Assembly: GCA_030527825.1 (NCBI GenBank)
Contig: JAUNAC010000001.1
Location: 1,141,464-1,205,463, forward strand
Source of the DNA: Lautropia sp.
GTDB lineage: Bacteria; Pseudomonadota; Gammaproteobacteria; Burkholderiales; Burkholderiaceae_E
Reading direction: 5' to 3'
Length of the DNA stretch: 64,000 nucleotides
Below, piece by piece: positions 34,881-44,814 of the stretch. The position numbers and the translations under genes were made by a program. Position 1 is the first letter of the stretch. Each line of letters opens with the position of its first letter. The notes beneath the pieces are model-generated. The model worked only from the letters and a program-made list of their open reading frames with translations. It was not told where the DNA came from and did not search any database.

Positions 34881-35368
34881 TACTCCCGGTGATACGGATG
34901 TCCCGCATTGATTGACCAGGCCCGGTAGAGCTGTTCGGCCAGCAGCACGCGTACCAGGGCATGGGGCAATGTCAGGCTGGAGAGCCGGATGCGTTCATCT
35001 GCGGTGGTTTTCAGGGTATGGTCCAGCCCGTCAGGGCCGCCAATGAGAATGGCAACCGGGGCTGCGTTATCTTGCCATTGGCGCAGCCGGTTCGCGAGGG
35101 TGGCCGTGCGCAGGTCATCGCCGCGTTCGTCCAGTGCGATCAGCCGGGCACGGGGAGGGATCTTGGCCCGCAGCCGTTCGGCCTCACGGGCCATCAGGGC
35201 GGATGTACCCGCCTCGGTTCGCCGGCTGGGATCCCCAGTCCGGGTTTCGGTCTTGACGGTCACCAGTTCGACAGTCAGACCTGCGGGGAAACGTTTCAGG
35301 TAGTCGGAGACAGCATCATCGACCCAGCGCGGGCTGCGCTGCCCAACGGCCACGATGCGGATCAGCAT
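34880..35368 (-). CDS. rlmH: 23S rRNA pseudouridine-1915 N3-methyltransferase
   Basis: A 162-residue SPOUT-class methyltransferase that acts on assembled 70S ribosomes. The C-terminal knot shows LIGGPDGLD near 110 and the SSLTLPHALVRVLLAEQLYRA block. Family proteins have about 155 residues, which supports the internal start at 35368 (MLIRIVAVGQRSPRW); the open frame extends 46 codons upstream over rsfS. It lies in the standard order between rsfS and maf. Confidence 0.95.
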   Translation of the reverse strand: MLIRIVAVGQRSPRWVDDAVSDYLKRFPAGLTVELVTVKTETRTGDPSRRTEAGTSALMAREAERLRAKIPPRARLIALDERGDDLRTATLANRLRQWQDNAAPVAILIGGPDGLDHTLKTTADERIRLSSLTLPHALVRVLLAEQLYRAWSINAGHPYHRE

Positions 35369-35387
35369 CTGTTTGCCAGCCGTGTGT

Positions 35388-35813
35388 TCAGGAGTGCAGT
35401 GTCTGCGACGCCTGTCCGGCGCCGTCATGATGGCGCGATGCCGGTTTGCCGAGAGGTAGCGCAACAGGATGGGCGCCCCAGAGCTCTTCCAGGTTGTAGT
35501 AGGCACGAATGTCTGGCTGCATGATGTGGACGATGAGATCGCCCAGATCTACCAGCACCCACTCGCCCGTCGCTTCACCTTCAACAGATACCACGGGATA
35601 GCCTTCGTCACGGGCGCGATCCTGCACTCGGGTTGCCAGGGCGCGGGTCTGGCGATTGGAGGTCGCTGTGGCCAGAATGACGCGGTCGAACAGGTCGGAG
35701 AGCGCGGAGGCTCTGTCACCGGTTTGCGGGCCAGTATCAAAGACGCGGATATCCTGTGCCTTGACGTCCTCCAGGGCGTCCACGACGAGGTATTGCAGTT
35801 CAGAAATGCTCAT
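35388..35813 (-). CDS. rsfS: Ribosome silencing factor RsfS
   Basis: The 141-residue protein blocks subunit joining by binding uL14 when nutrients are scarce. It shows the family run VVDALEDVKAQDIRVFD at the N-terminus, a FDRVILATATSNRQTRALA segment and GEATGEWVLVDLGDLIVHIM near 85-105, with the conserved Trp. A tail of about 30 residues after this core is poorly conserved. It lies between nadD (23 bp upstream) and rlmH, the common Burkholderiales arrangement. Confidence 0.95.
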   Translation of the reverse strand: MSISELQYLVVDALEDVKAQDIRVFDTGPQTGDRASALSDLFDRVILATATSNRQTRALATRVQDRARDEGYPVVSVEGEATGEWVLVDLGDLIVHIMQPDIRAYYNLEELWGAHPVALPLGKPASRHHDGAGQASQTLHS

Positions 35814-35836
35814 AAGGGGTCCTGTACGTCAGAATG

Positions 35837-36523
35837 TCAGAGTTGCCTTGCGTCGTCACCGGTTCCATACAGGCCATGCCGGCGGATGTAGGCCTCTACG
35901 CCGAGGGGGAGCAGCCCGTTGACCGGCTGGCCGGCTGCCAGCTGCCGGCGAAGCTGGGTTGCCGAGAGCGGAACAGGAGGCATGCGGAAAAACATAATAT
36001 TGCCGGCTGGCGCATCGGGTAGCGCACCTGTGCCATGGGTGACCAGCAGGCGTTCGATGGCCGGGGGCAAATTAGTGAGGGGAACCCGCTCGCGCTGCGT
36101 CACGGCCAGGTGTGCATAGTCCAGCAGATGCTGCCAGTCATGCCAGGTGTCAAGATTGCGGAACTGGTCACTGCCCAGAATCAGGATCAGTGACGGGCTA
36201 GCGCCATATTGCTGCCGTAGCGTACGCAACGTGTCGATGGTGTAACTGGGGCCTTCCCGTTCCATTTCCTGCTGGTCGATCAGCCAGTGGCCTGCTTCTG
36301 CGTTAGCTGGCAGGGCTGCGATGGCCAGTCTTAGCATGGCCAGCCGATGCCGGGCGTCCGAGTGGTTGCCTCCCTTTTGCCAGGCATGACCGGCAGGGAT
36401 CAACACCAGTTGATCCAGCCTGAGGGCAGCAATGGCGGCCCGTCCCAGCGCGATATGAGCGATGTGAATGGGGTCAAAGCTGCCGCCAAGAAGACCGATA
36501 CGGCGCCGCCGGCTGAAATTCAT
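35837..36523 (-). CDS. nadD: Nicotinate-nucleotide adenylyltransferase
   Basis: This 228-residue enzyme converts NaMN and ATP to NaAD in NAD synthesis. The N-terminal nucleotidyltransferase site reads [15 protein letters not shown], so the usual HxGH is HIAH here, with Ala in place of the Gly. The C-terminal ISSTxxR-type motif is [10 protein letters not shown] near 192. The start overlaps the hemF stop by 4 bp. Size and neighbours (rsfS, hemF) agree with NadD. Confidence 0.95.
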   Translation of the reverse strand: MNFSRRRRIGLLGGSFDPIHIAHIALGRAAIAALRLDQLVLIPAGHAWQKGGNHSDARHRLAMLRLAIAALPANAEAGHWLIDQQEMEREGPSYTIDTLRTLRQQYGASPSLILILGSDQFRNLDTWHDWQHLLDYAHLAVTQRERVPLTNLPPAIERLLVTHGTGALPDAPAGNIMFFRMPPVPLSATQLRRQLAAGQPVNGLLPLGVEAYIRRHGLYGTGDDARQL

Positions 36524-37485
36524 GCTGACGGTGCGTCCAGCCAGTTACGCACGGGCAGGAAGTCCGTATAGAGCCTTGCTTCGGGGCTGCCGGGTTCCGG
36601 CTGATACTGGTAGCGCCAGTGGGCCGTGGGAGGCATGGAAGCGAGAATGGATTCGGTACGGCCGCCTGAGGCGAGGCCGAACAGGGTTCCCCGGTCGATG
36701 ACCAGGTTGAACTCCACGTAGCGGCCTCGGCGTAATGCCTGGAAGTTACGCTCGCGCTCGCCATAGGGCAGATGGCGCCGCCGCTGTACGATGGGCAGAT
36801 AGGCGGATAGAAAATGATCGCCGACGCTGCGGGTCAGGGCAAATGCGGTATCGAAATCAGGCCGGTTAAGATCATCGTAAAAAATGCCGCCAATGCCACG
36901 GGCCTCCTGACGATGCGTCAGGTAGAAATAGCGGTCACACCAGTCCTTCATGGCTGGATAGTGCTCAGAGCCGAAGGGCGCAAGTGCATCATGACAGGTC
37001 TGGTGAAAATGCCGGGCGTCGGTCTCGTTACCATAGTAGGGTGTCAGATCCATGCCACCACCAAACCACCAGACGTCCTGTTCATCCGGGCCTGTTGCCT
37101 GTGCCCGAAAAAAGCGGACATTCATATGCACTGTGGGCACATACGGATTGCGTGGATGCAGCACCAGCGAAACGCCAGTGGCGCGGGCCTGACGTCCGGC
37201 CAGCTCGGGACGGTGGGCCGATGCGCTGGGCGGAAGCTGCCGGATCCCGACATCGGAAAACATGACGCCTGCTCGTTCGAACAGGGTACTGTCTTCAAGC
37301 ACACAGCTCACGCCATGGCCGCGGGTCGGGGCGTCGGGGCCACTGTCACGCTGCCAGGCATCGCGCAGGAAATGGCCGCCGTCAATCTCTTCAAGTCCGG
37401 TCACGATGCGGGACTGAAGGCCGGCAAACCAGGTGGCGATGCCATCGTGGTCGCTGGGGGAGGTGGTGTGGGCGGGTCGGTGCAT
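36520..37485 (-). CDS. hemF: Oxygen-dependent coproporphyrinogen III oxidase
   Basis: The 321-residue enzyme carries out two oxidative decarboxylations in heme synthesis, using O2. Family signatures are present: [20 protein letters not shown] near 80-105, [13 protein letters not shown] near 135 and [20 protein letters not shown] near 180. The ATG at 37485 gives the expected length (E. coli HemF 299); the frame is open to 37590 but upstream sequence overlaps purD. It is 8 bp downstream of purD and coupled to nadD. Confidence 0.96.
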   Translation of the reverse strand: MHRPAHTTSPSDHDGIATWFAGLQSRIVTGLEEIDGGHFLRDAWQRDSGPDAPTRGHGVSCVLEDSTLFERAGVMFSDVGIRQLPPSASAHRPELAGRQARATGVSLVLHPRNPYVPTVHMNVRFFRAQATGPDEQDVWWFGGGMDLTPYYGNETDARHFHQTCHDALAPFGSEHYPAMKDWCDRYFYLTHRQEARGIGGIFYDDLNRPDFDTAFALTRSVGDHFLSAYLPIVQRRRHLPYGERERNFQALRRGRYVEFNLVIDRGTLFGLASGGRTESILASMPPTAHWRYQYQPEPGSPEARLYTDFLPVRNWLDAPSA

Positions 37486-37492
37486 GATGGAT

Positions 37493-38821
37493 TTAGAGGT
37501 TGCGCTGGTTGGCGGGTAGACCCAGGTGGCCAATGTCACTGCGATATTGCATGCCATTGAACAGAATGTCACGAACCCCTTCATAGGCACGCACCTGTGC
37601 CATCCTCAGGGAGTCGCCCAGGCCCGTGACACCCATCACCCGTCCTCCGCTGGTCACCACATCAGCACCGCGAAGGGTGGTACCGGCATGGTAGACAAAG
37701 AGATCGTTCCCCTCAGTGTTGCCATGGGCAGGAAAGCCGGAGATGACATCGCCCAGCTGGGGTTTGGCCGGGTAACCGGCTGCAGCCAGGACGACACAGA
37801 GCGCGCTGCGGCGGTCCCATGAGGCTTCCACCTGGTCAAGGCGTCCTTCGATGCCAGCCCGGATGAGCTGGCCCAGTGGCGTTTTCAGTCGGCTCAGGAT
37901 CGCCTGGGTTTCTGGATCACCCAGTCGGCAGTTAAATTCCAGTGTGTTCAGGCTGCCGTCCTGGCCGATCATGAGACCTGCATAGAGAAAGCCGGTAAAG
38001 GGGGTGCCTTCTTCAGCCATGCCGCGGACAGTGGGCAGAATGATTTCCCGTAGTGCCCGCGCATGAATATCAGGCGTAATGACCGGGGCTGGCGAGTAGG
38101 CACCCATACCGCCGGTGTTGGGCCCTTGATCGCCATTGAGCAGGCGTTTGTGATCCTGGCTGGTGGCCAGCGCCAGAACATTGCGGCCGTCGGCCATGAC
38201 GATGAAACTGGCTTCTTCGCCGCTCAGGAAAGCCTCGATGACCACCCGGGCGCTGTCCTGTTCCCCGTTTTGTCCGGTCACGGGTGAAGCGTTGCCGCCC
38301 AGGAACTGATCAACCGCAGCATGTGCCTGGGCAACCGTCTGGGCGACGACGACGCCCTTGCCAGCGGCCAGCCCATCGGCCTTGACGACAATGGGGACAC
38401 CTTGACGACTGATGTAGTCCTTGGCAGCAGCAGCATCCGAGAATGTTTCGTAGGCGGCCGTCGGCACACCGTGCCGCTGCATGAACGCCTTGGCAAAATC
38501 CTTGGATGACTCCAGTCGGGCGGCGGCCCGCGTCGGCCCGAAAATGGGTAACCCCCGTGCACGGAAGCGGTCGACAATGCCCTCGGCCAGTGGCGCCTCC
38601 GGGCCCACGACAGTGAACGCCAGGTTTTCGCGTTGCGCAAACAGTGCCAGCGTATCGATATGAGTTACCGGCAGATTGCGGATGCCGGGCTCAAGGGCGG
38701 TGCCGGCGTTGCCTGGCGCCACAAAGACGGTCTCAAAGGCATGCGAGCGTGCCAGTGCCAACGCAATGGCGTGTTCACGGCCGCCGCTACCTACTACCAG
38801 GCATCGTTTCTGGGCTGTCAT
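37493..38821 (-). CDS. purD: Phosphoribosylamine-glycine ligase
   Basis: The 442-residue ATP-grasp enzyme makes glycinamide ribonucleotide in purine synthesis. The N-terminal [18 protein letters not shown]-grasp segment [16 protein letters not shown] near 145, and [13 protein letters not shown] with [13 protein letters not shown] near 285 are all present. Length is slightly above E. coli PurD (429) because of a short insert near 175-185. It is followed by hemF after 7 bp. Confidence 0.97.
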   Translation of the reverse strand: MTAQKRCLVVGSGGREHAIALALARSHAFETVFVAPGNAGTALEPGIRNLPVTHIDTLALFAQRENLAFTVVGPEAPLAEGIVDRFRARGLPIFGPTRAAARLESSKDFAKAFMQRHGVPTAAYETFSDAAAAKDYISRQGVPIVVKADGLAAGKGVVVAQTVAQAHAAVDQFLGGNASPVTGQNGEQDSARVVIEAFLSGEEASFIVMADGRNVLALATSQDHKRLLNGDQGPNTGGMGAYSPAPVITPDIHARALREIILPTVRGMAEEGTPFTGFLYAGLMIGQDGSLNTLEFNCRLGDPETQAILSRLKTPLGQLIRAGIEGRLDQVEASWDRRSALCVVLAAAGYPAKPQLGDVISGFPAHGNTEGNDLFVYHAGTTLRGADVVTSGGRVMGVTGLGDSLRMAQVRAYEGVRDILFNGMQYRSDIGHLGLPANQRNL

Positions 38822-38904
38822 GGGAGAAATGTTCCGGAAAATGAATCTTGGAATGCCGATCGGGATAGCGGCAGCGGGCGTGCGGCCCAGCGTATGTCTG
38901 GGGG

Positions 38905-39633
38905 TCAGTCTTCATGGATGACGGCATTGGTATAGACCTGCTGCACGTCGTCAACGTTCTCCAGTGCATCAAGGATTTTCTGCATCCTTGCGCCTTCTTC
39001 GCCAGACAGTTCCAGCTCGTTCTGTGGCTTCATGGTGATCTCGGCCATTTCGGCCTTCAGTCCCGCCGCTTCCAGGGCCGCCTTAACGGCCATGAAATCG
39101 CCTGGCTCGGTGATGACTTCCACTGAACCGTCTTCGTTTGACAGGATGTCCTGGGCGCCAGCTTCCAGACTTACTTCCATCAGCTTGTCTTCATCTGTAC
39201 CTGGGGCGAAGATCAGCTGGCCGCAATGCGTGAACTGGAATGCCACCGAGCCATCGGTGCCCAGGTTGCCACCATGTTTGGTCAGCGCATGCCGGACGTC
39301 GGCTACCGTACGGGTCCGATTGTCAGTCAGGCAGTCGACGATGACCGCAGCGCCGGCAATGCCGTAACCTTCATAGCGGATTTCTTCGTAGTTGACGCCT
39401 TCAAGGCCGCCCACGCCGCGCTGGATGGCCCGCTGTACGGTGTCTTTGGGCATATTGCCGTCAGCGGCCTTTTCCATGGCCAGTCGCAGTCGTGGGTTCA
39501 TGGATGGGTCGCCACCGCCCATCTTGGCGGCGACAGTGATTTCTTTGATCAGTCGCGTGAAGAGTGCGCCGCGCTTGGCGTCCTGCCGGCCCTTGCGGTG
39601 TTGAATGTTGGCCCACTTGGAATGGCCTGCCAT
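38905..39633 (-). CDS. yebC: YebC/PmpR-family protein
   Basis: The 242-residue protein has the invariant start [20 protein letters not shown] and the block [17 protein letters not shown] near 60. Members were described as transcription regulators (PmpR), and more recent work links YebC-type proteins to translation of difficult sequences; which applies here cannot be judged. It heads the minus-strand set, 83 bp before purD, and is divergent from the HerA-like gene with a 287-bp region between the starts. Confidence 0.95.
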   Translation of the reverse strand: MAGHSKWANIQHRKGRQDAKRGALFTRLIKEITVAAKMGGGDPSMNPRLRLAMEKAADGNMPKDTVQRAIQRGVGGLEGVNYEEIRYEGYGIAGAAVIVDCLTDNRTRTVADVRHALTKHGGNLGTDGSVAFQFTHCGQLIFAPGTDEDKLMEVSLEAGAQDILSNEDGSVEVITEPGDFMAVKAALEAAGLKAEMAEITMKPQNELELSGEEGARMQKILDALENVDDVQQVYTNAVIHED

Positions 39634-39920
39634 GCTCGAATCCTCTGGGGGAAGGGCGGCTGCCGATTTGCCGGAAAGCTGCCTGGTTCACAATGGTCTA
39701 CAAATGTCCCGTCTCCGTTGCCCAGAAGGCAGCCGAAGGGGAGGGTATTGCGGCACTCTGGTCTAAGATAGCCATGAAGATATGCCTGTCGGTCGGGGCC
39801 ACCGGGCTCCGTGACAGGCGTATCCGAGTGCATAACACGTCATTTTACCATTCGGTAGGCCAGCCACGTCGAAACAGCTTTGCGTGGGCAGGCTACACCG
39901 AATCCTTTCCGGAGTCTTTG

Positions 39921-41537
39921 ATGTCAGACACCCTTTCCCCCCTGTTTATTGGCAAAAATGATGCTGTGGAGGCGGTATTGCTGCCGGCACTGGGCAATCG
40001 CCATGGGCTCATTACCGGTGCGACCGGTACGGGCAAGACGGTGACGCTGCAGCGCCTTGCCGAGCAGTTTTCGTCCATCGGGGTTCCGGTGTTTATGGCC
40101 GATGTGAAGGGGGATCTGACCGGGATTTCCCAGCCTGGCCAAATGAGCGCCAAGCTGCAGGAGCGACTGGTACAACACCATATGCCCACCCCGCAATTCA
40201 CGGGTTTCCCTACCATTCTCTGGGATGTCTTTGGCCGGCAGGGACATCCCGTACGGGCCACCGTATCCGATATGGGTCCGCTATTGCTTGCACGCATGCT
40301 TGGTCTGAACGACACCCAGGAGGGCGTGCTGAACCTCACCTTCAAGGTGGCCGATGACAATGGCCTGCTTCTGCTGGACAGCAAGGATCTGCGGGCCATG
40401 TTGCAGTTTGTCAGTGAAAATGCCAAGCAGTTCACCAGCCAGTATGGCAATGTGTCGTCAGCTTCAGTCGGTGCCATCCAGCGCAATCTGCTCACACTGG
40501 AGCAGCAGGGCGCAGACCGCTTTTTTGGCGAGCCGATGCTCAAGCTTTCGGACATGATGAAAACGGCACCGGACGGTCGCGGTGTCATCAATGTCCTGAT
40601 GGCCGATCAACTGATGAATGCTCCCCGGCTGTATGGCACCTTCCTGCTGTGGTTATTATCGGAACTGTTCGAGCACCTGCCGGAGGTCGGGGATCCGCCC
40701 AAGCCGTGCATGGTGTTTTTCTTTGATGAAGCCCATTTGTTATTTGACGATGCGCCACGGGCTCTGCTGGACAAAATAGAACAGGTGGTTCGCCTGATCC
40801 GTTCCAAGGGGGTTGGGGTGTATTTCATCACCCAGAATCCGCTGGATGTGCCGGATGCCGTGCTTGGCCAGCTGGGTAACCGGGTGCAGCATGCGCTGCG
40901 CGCCTTTACGCCACGGGATCAGAAGGCGGTGCGTACCGCCGCTGAAACCATGCGCGCCAATCCGGCCTTGAATACCGAAAAGGCGATATCAGAGCTGGGG
41001 GTTGGCGAGGCGCTGGTGTCCTGCCTCGATGCCAAGGGCACTCCCGGGATGGTTGAGCGGGTCTGGATCGCGCCGCCCGCTTCCCGCATCGGACCTGCTA
41101 CTGCACAGGAGCGAGAGGCATTGTTGCGTGAATCGCCGGTTGCGGGTATCTACGATCAGGCAATTGACCGTAATTCAGCCTATGAAGTGTTGCGCGACCG
41201 GGCGGCCCAGGGCGCGGGTTCTGGCGCTGCACCTGCCGCCAGCACGACTTCCGACATGGATGGCTGGGGCAACCATGCGGGTTCGTCGGAGCGTGCGTCG
41301 TCATCCGGCGGGGCAGCGTCATCGCCGGCTGGCAGCCCCTCGTCGGGTGGTGGCTTCCTGCAGGACGCCCTGGGGGGGGTGCTGGGCGGCGGGAGTGCAG
41401 GCGGCCGCAGCCGTAGCAGCCGCAGTGATTCCGTTCTGGAAACTGCCGCCAAGAGCATGATGCGTTCGGTCGGCTCGCAGGTAGGTCGCGCTCTGGTGCG
41501 TGGAATTCTGGGATCCTTGACTGGAGGAAAGCGTTAA
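39921..41537 (+). CDS. HerA-like ATPase, DUF853/YjgR family
   Basis: This 538-residue cytoplasmic ATPase has Walker A GATGTGKT near residue 29, [15 protein letters not shown] near 54, a Walker B-type [10 protein letters not shown] near 267 and the arginine-bearing block [21 protein letters not shown] near 303, the layout of DUF853 proteins related to HerA/FtsK motors. Role unknown. Residues from about 425 are low complexity (Ser, Gly, Ala), including a G8 tract at 41372-41379, and end in a conserved-looking [16 protein letters not shown]. The ATG at 39921 with GGAG 7 bp upstream was chosen over the open frame to 39564. Its stop overlaps the next start (TAATG). Confidence 0.92.
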   Translation: MSDTLSPLFIGKNDAVEAVLLPALGNRHGLITGATGTGKTVTLQRLAEQFSSIGVPVFMADVKGDLTGISQPGQMSAKLQERLVQHHMPTPQFTGFPTILWDVFGRQGHPVRATVSDMGPLLLARMLGLNDTQEGVLNLTFKVADDNGLLLLDSKDLRAMLQFVSENAKQFTSQYGNVSSASVGAIQRNLLTLEQQGADRFFGEPMLKLSDMMKTAPDGRGVINVLMADQLMNAPRLYGTFLLWLLSELFEHLPEVGDPPKPCMVFFFDEAHLLFDDAPRALLDKIEQVVRLIRSKGVGVYFITQNPLDVPDAVLGQLGNRVQHALRAFTPRDQKAVRTAAETMRANPALNTEKAISELGVGEALVSCLDAKGTPGMVERVWIAPPASRIGPATAQEREALLRESPVAGIYDQAIDRNSAYEVLRDRAAQGAGSGAAPAASTTSDMDGWGNHAGSSERASSSGGAASSPAGSPSSGGGFLQDALGGVLGGGSAGGRSRSSRSDSVLETAAKSMMRSVGSQVGRALVRGILGSLTGGKR

Positions 41538-42547
41538 TGGCGCATGGCGCGGACACGGCAGCAGACGCACGCTTTGACTGGATGGCCATGTTTTATGGTG
41601 TTGTGGGGGCCATGCTGTTCGCGGGCAAGGCCATTTTCGTGAAGCTTGCCTACCGTTACCAAATTGATACGGAATCTTTTCTGGGCCTGCGCATGATCTG
41701 GGCAGGTCCGATGTTTGCCGTTATCGCCTGGTATACCGATGGGCCAGGAGCGCGGCGTCGGGCCGGTGCCGCGGGCGGGGGTACACCCTGGAAAAAAGGG
41801 GATGGACGACAAATTATCTTTCTCGGAGTGACGGGTTATTACCTGGCCAGTTATCTGGATTTCTGGGGGCTTAAATACGTTTCTGTCGGATTGGAGCGGG
41901 TCATCCTTTATCTGGGGCCAACCTTTGTTCTGCTGATATCCGTTTTTTGGCTTGGCCGCCGGGTACCGCTATTGCAGTGGATTGCATTACTTGTCAGCTA
42001 TCTGGGGGTCGTGCTGGTTTTTTTGCACGATATTCGAACCGGGGGAGTATCACGGGGCGATTTGTCAAAAGGCGGCCTGCTGGTACTCGGCAGTGGTCTG
42101 AGCTATGCGCTTTACCTGTTGGGGAGCGGCCAGCTGGTGCGCCGTCTGGGGGCGATGAGGTTAACCGCCTGGGCCAGTATGGTGGCCAGCGTGCTGTGCA
42201 TTGGGCAGGCATGGATTGTGGGCGGAATGCGGATGTTTCATCAGCCCTGGCAGATTCAGGCGATCTCCGCAGCCAATGCAGTATTTTGCACACTGATGCC
42301 AATCTCCCTCACAATGATTGCGGTGAGTCGACTGGGAGCGGGCAAGGCAGCCCAGATTGGCATGATCGGCCCGGTCTGGACAATTGTTCTTGGGGCATGG
42401 TTTCTCAACGAGCCGGTCAGTGCCAGCCAGGTGCTAGGGACTGCGGTTGTCGTGGCAGGTATTTTGATGCTGGGCCGGACGGGAGGCGGCCAGAATATGG
42501 GCGAATCCGAATTGGCCGCCCCTGCGGCGCAGGTGGATCGTGAGTGA
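41537..42547 (+). CDS. EamA/DMT-family transporter
   Basis: The 336-residue inner-membrane protein has two EamA repeats with about ten transmembrane segments in total, for example AMLFAGKAIFVKLAYRYQ in the first repeat and the final VVVAGILMLG helix. The family exports small metabolites, including amino acids; the substrate is not predictable. It is coupled to the HerA-like gene (one-base overlap) and lies 33 bp before tcdA. Confidence 0.9.
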   Translation: MAHGADTAADARFDWMAMFYGVVGAMLFAGKAIFVKLAYRYQIDTESFLGLRMIWAGPMFAVIAWYTDGPGARRRAGAAGGGTPWKKGDGRQIIFLGVTGYYLASYLDFWGLKYVSVGLERVILYLGPTFVLLISVFWLGRRVPLLQWIALLVSYLGVVLVFLHDIRTGGVSRGDLSKGGLLVLGSGLSYALYLLGSGQLVRRLGAMRLTAWASMVASVLCIGQAWIVGGMRMFHQPWQIQAISAANAVFCTLMPISLTMIAVSRLGAGKAAQIGMIGPVWTIVLGAWFLNEPVSASQVLGTAVVVAGILMLGRTGGGQNMGESELAAPAAQVDRE

Positions 42548-42580
42548 CCTGGCCGGTGCAGCCTTTGCGGGAGCTTACGC

Positions 42581-43402
42581 ATGAGTGATCGTCGTTTTGC
42601 GTCGGTAGCCCGCGTTTTTGGAGAGGCTGCGTGTCGGCAGCTTTGGGACGCTCATGTGGTGGTGGTTGGCATCGGCGGCGTCGGGTCGTGGGCTGCTGAG
42701 GCGCTGGCACGCAGCGGGGTCGGTCATCTGACGCTGATCGATCTCGATCATATTGCCGAATCCAACATCAATCGTCAGGTACACGCGCTCACCAGCACAC
42801 TGGGGGCCGCCAAGTGTGAGGTGATGGCTGCAAGGATCCGTGATATTTCGCCAGACATTACGGTCAATGCTGTGGACGAGTTCGTTGAACCGGGACAGGA
42901 GGATGTGTTGATCCCGGGCGGCGCAGATGTCGTCATTGACGCCATCGACGCGGTGGCGGCCAAGGCATCATTGATTGCCTGGTGCGTGGCGCATGGCAGG
43001 CGAATCATCAGCTGCGGTGCAGCGGGGGGAAGGCGTGATCCGTTGCAACTACAGGTACAGGATCTGGCCCATACGAGTGGGGACGCCTTGCTGTCTTCCG
43101 TCCGTGCCCGCCTGCGTCGCCACCATGGGTTTGCCCGAGCCTCGACACTGCTTCCGGCCGCAAAGCGCACCAGCCGCACGCGATCTGCCCCGCCCTTTGG
43201 TGTGATGGCCGTTTATTCCCCGGAGCAGATCTCGGGCTTGTCGGTGCAGCCAGGACTGGAGGCCGGCATGCCGCTGGCCTGCGCCGGTTACGGATCGCTG
43301 GTGACTGTGACCGCTGCGATGGGGCTGGTAGCTGCCGGCCGGGCGATGACATGGCTGACGTCCCGCCCTACCACCCAGATCAAACCCGGTCGGGAGGGTT
43401 AG
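42581..43402 (+). CDS. tcdA: tRNA threonylcarbamoyladenosine dehydratase
   Basis: This 273-residue E1-like enzyme cyclises t6A to ct6A at position 37 of ANN-decoding tRNAs using ATP. It shows the Rossmann motif GIGGVGSWAAEALARSG near 26, DLDHIAESNINRQ near 50, the adenylation block DAIDAVAAKASL near 120 and a C-terminal AGYGSLVTVTAAMGL. It is close in length to E. coli TcdA/CsdL (268). It is convergent with a small membrane protein gene 9 bp away. Confidence 0.94.
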   Translation: MSDRRFASVARVFGEAACRQLWDAHVVVVGIGGVGSWAAEALARSGVGHLTLIDLDHIAESNINRQVHALTSTLGAAKCEVMAARIRDISPDITVNAVDEFVEPGQEDVLIPGGADVVIDAIDAVAAKASLIAWCVAHGRRIISCGAAGGRRDPLQLQVQDLAHTSGDALLSSVRARLRRHHGFARASTLLPAAKRTSRTRSAPPFGVMAVYSPEQISGLSVQPGLEAGMPLACAGYGSLVTVTAAMGLVAAGRAMTWLTSRPTTQIKPGREG

Positions 43403-43411
43403 GGTATGGTG

Positions 43412-43744
43412 TCAGGTGTCCCTGACCTCGTGACCGTCGCGAATCCAGCTGGCCGTGGCCATTGCGATCAGCCCCCAAAGGATCCATAACCAAGGTGAGC
43501 CGCCATTGTCATGCGCGAGCATCCCGATGGGTAAAATCAGGCCGACGGCGGCCGCCCATGGTACCCAGCGTCCGCTACGGCCGAGGCGAAGCAGGGCCAG
43601 CAGGGCCAGCACAGCGGCAAGGCCGATCACCCAGCGGGCGTCGCCCCGTGCCGTATCAAGCACAGCAATGGCGCCCCACAGGAAGACGGCAATGCCCAGA
43701 AGGATCTGAGCAGCCAGGCGGGCGAGGACGCGGGCAAAAGTCAT
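43412..43744 (-). CDS. Small membrane protein of unknown function
   Basis: The 110-residue protein has about four hydrophobic segments and a short polar C-terminus (RDGHEVRDT). I recognise no family. The frame lies between tcdA and fbp, 17 bp downstream of fbp on the same strand, which supports expression. Coding on the opposite strand has no family resemblance. Confidence 0.6.
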   Translation of the reverse strand: MTFARVLARLAAQILLGIAVFLWGAIAVLDTARGDARWVIGLAAVLALLALLRLGRSGRWVPWAAAVGLILPIGMLAHDNGGSPWLWILWGLIAMATASWIRDGHEVRDT

Positions 43745-43761
43745 GGGGGGGCGGAGAAAGG

Positions 43762-44766
43762 TCAGGGCCGATGATAGCCCGTTACAGTTGCCACTTCTTC
43801 GCGGGCACCGATGAACAGAGGCACGCGCTGATGCAACGAAGTGGGCTGGATATCAAGAATGCGCTGTTTCCCATCGGTAGCGGCGCCACCAGCCTGTTCG
43901 ACCAGCATCGCCATGGGATTGGCTTCATACAGCAGACGCAGGTGCCCAGGCTTGGCCGGATTGCGCTGATCTGCAGGATACATGAAGACACCGCCCCGGT
44001 TCAGGATTCGATGAATTTCCGCGACCAGGGCGGCAATCCACCGCATGTTGAAATCTTTGCCCCGGGGCCCGCTCCGCCCTGCCAGCAACTCATCAATGTA
44101 GCGCCGGACCGGCGGATACCAGTGTCGACTGTTGGACGCATTGATAGCAAACTCCTGCGTTTCATGGCTGATCCGGTATTGTCGCCGTGTCAAATACCAG
44201 GCACCGAGCTCACGATCAAGAGTGAAGGCGGCCACGCCATCTCCTACAGTGAGCACCAGCATCGTGGAGGGCCCATAAATGGCATAACCTGCCGCCACCT
44301 GGCGTGAGCCAGGCTGAAGGAAATCCTGTTCAGAAGGTTCGGTCACACCATCCGGAGCTCTCAAGATAGAGAAGATCGTGCCTACCATCGAATTGATGTC
44401 GATGTTTGAGGAGCCATCCAGCGGATCGAAGAGCAGCAGAAATTCGCCCTTGGGGTAGCGATCCGGAATGGTGAATGGTTGATCCATTTCCTCGGAGGCA
44501 ATAGCCGCCAGCTGTCCCCCCCACAGATTGGCCTCCAGCAGGGTGTCATTGGCAATAACATCCAGTTTTTTCTGGGTTTCGCCCTGGATATTCTGCGTAT
44601 CGGCGCTGCCCAGCAGGTTGTTCAGGGCACCTTTGCCAACCGCTTGGCTGATGCCCTTGCAGGCGCGGGCTACGACTTCCAGTAGTAGCCGAAGTTCGCC
44701 GGGAATCAGACCTTTCTGGCGCTGTACTTCCACCAGATACTGTGTAAGGCTGATGTGTTTTTTCAT
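43762..44766 (-). CDS. fbp: Class I fructose-1,6-bisphosphatase
   Basis: The 334-residue enzyme hydrolyses fructose 1,6-bisphosphate in gluconeogenesis. The metal site [15 protein letters not shown] is near residue 110, preceded by the catalytic-loop acids EEMDQPF; the substrate loop and active-site Lys region appears as [19 protein letters not shown] near 280. Length matches bacterial FbpA. The start ATG begins [11 protein letters not shown], as in the family. pepN lies 48 bp upstream on the same strand. Confidence 0.96.
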   Translation of the reverse strand: MKKHISLTQYLVEVQRQKGLIPGELRLLLEVVARACKGISQAVGKGALNNLLGSADTQNIQGETQKKLDVIANDTLLEANLWGGQLAAIASEEMDQPFTIPDRYPKGEFLLLFDPLDGSSNIDINSMVGTIFSILRAPDGVTEPSEQDFLQPGSRQVAAGYAIYGPSTMLVLTVGDGVAAFTLDRELGAWYLTRRQYRISHETQEFAINASNSRHWYPPVRRYIDELLAGRSGPRGKDFNMRWIAALVAEIHRILNRGGVFMYPADQRNPAKPGHLRLLYEANPMAMLVEQAGGAATDGKQRILDIQPTSLHQRVPLFIGAREEVATVTGYHRP

Positions 44767-44814
44767 GATGGAAGGGACTCCAGGATTTGCGGCGCAAGTG
44801 TTTTGTCACCCTGA

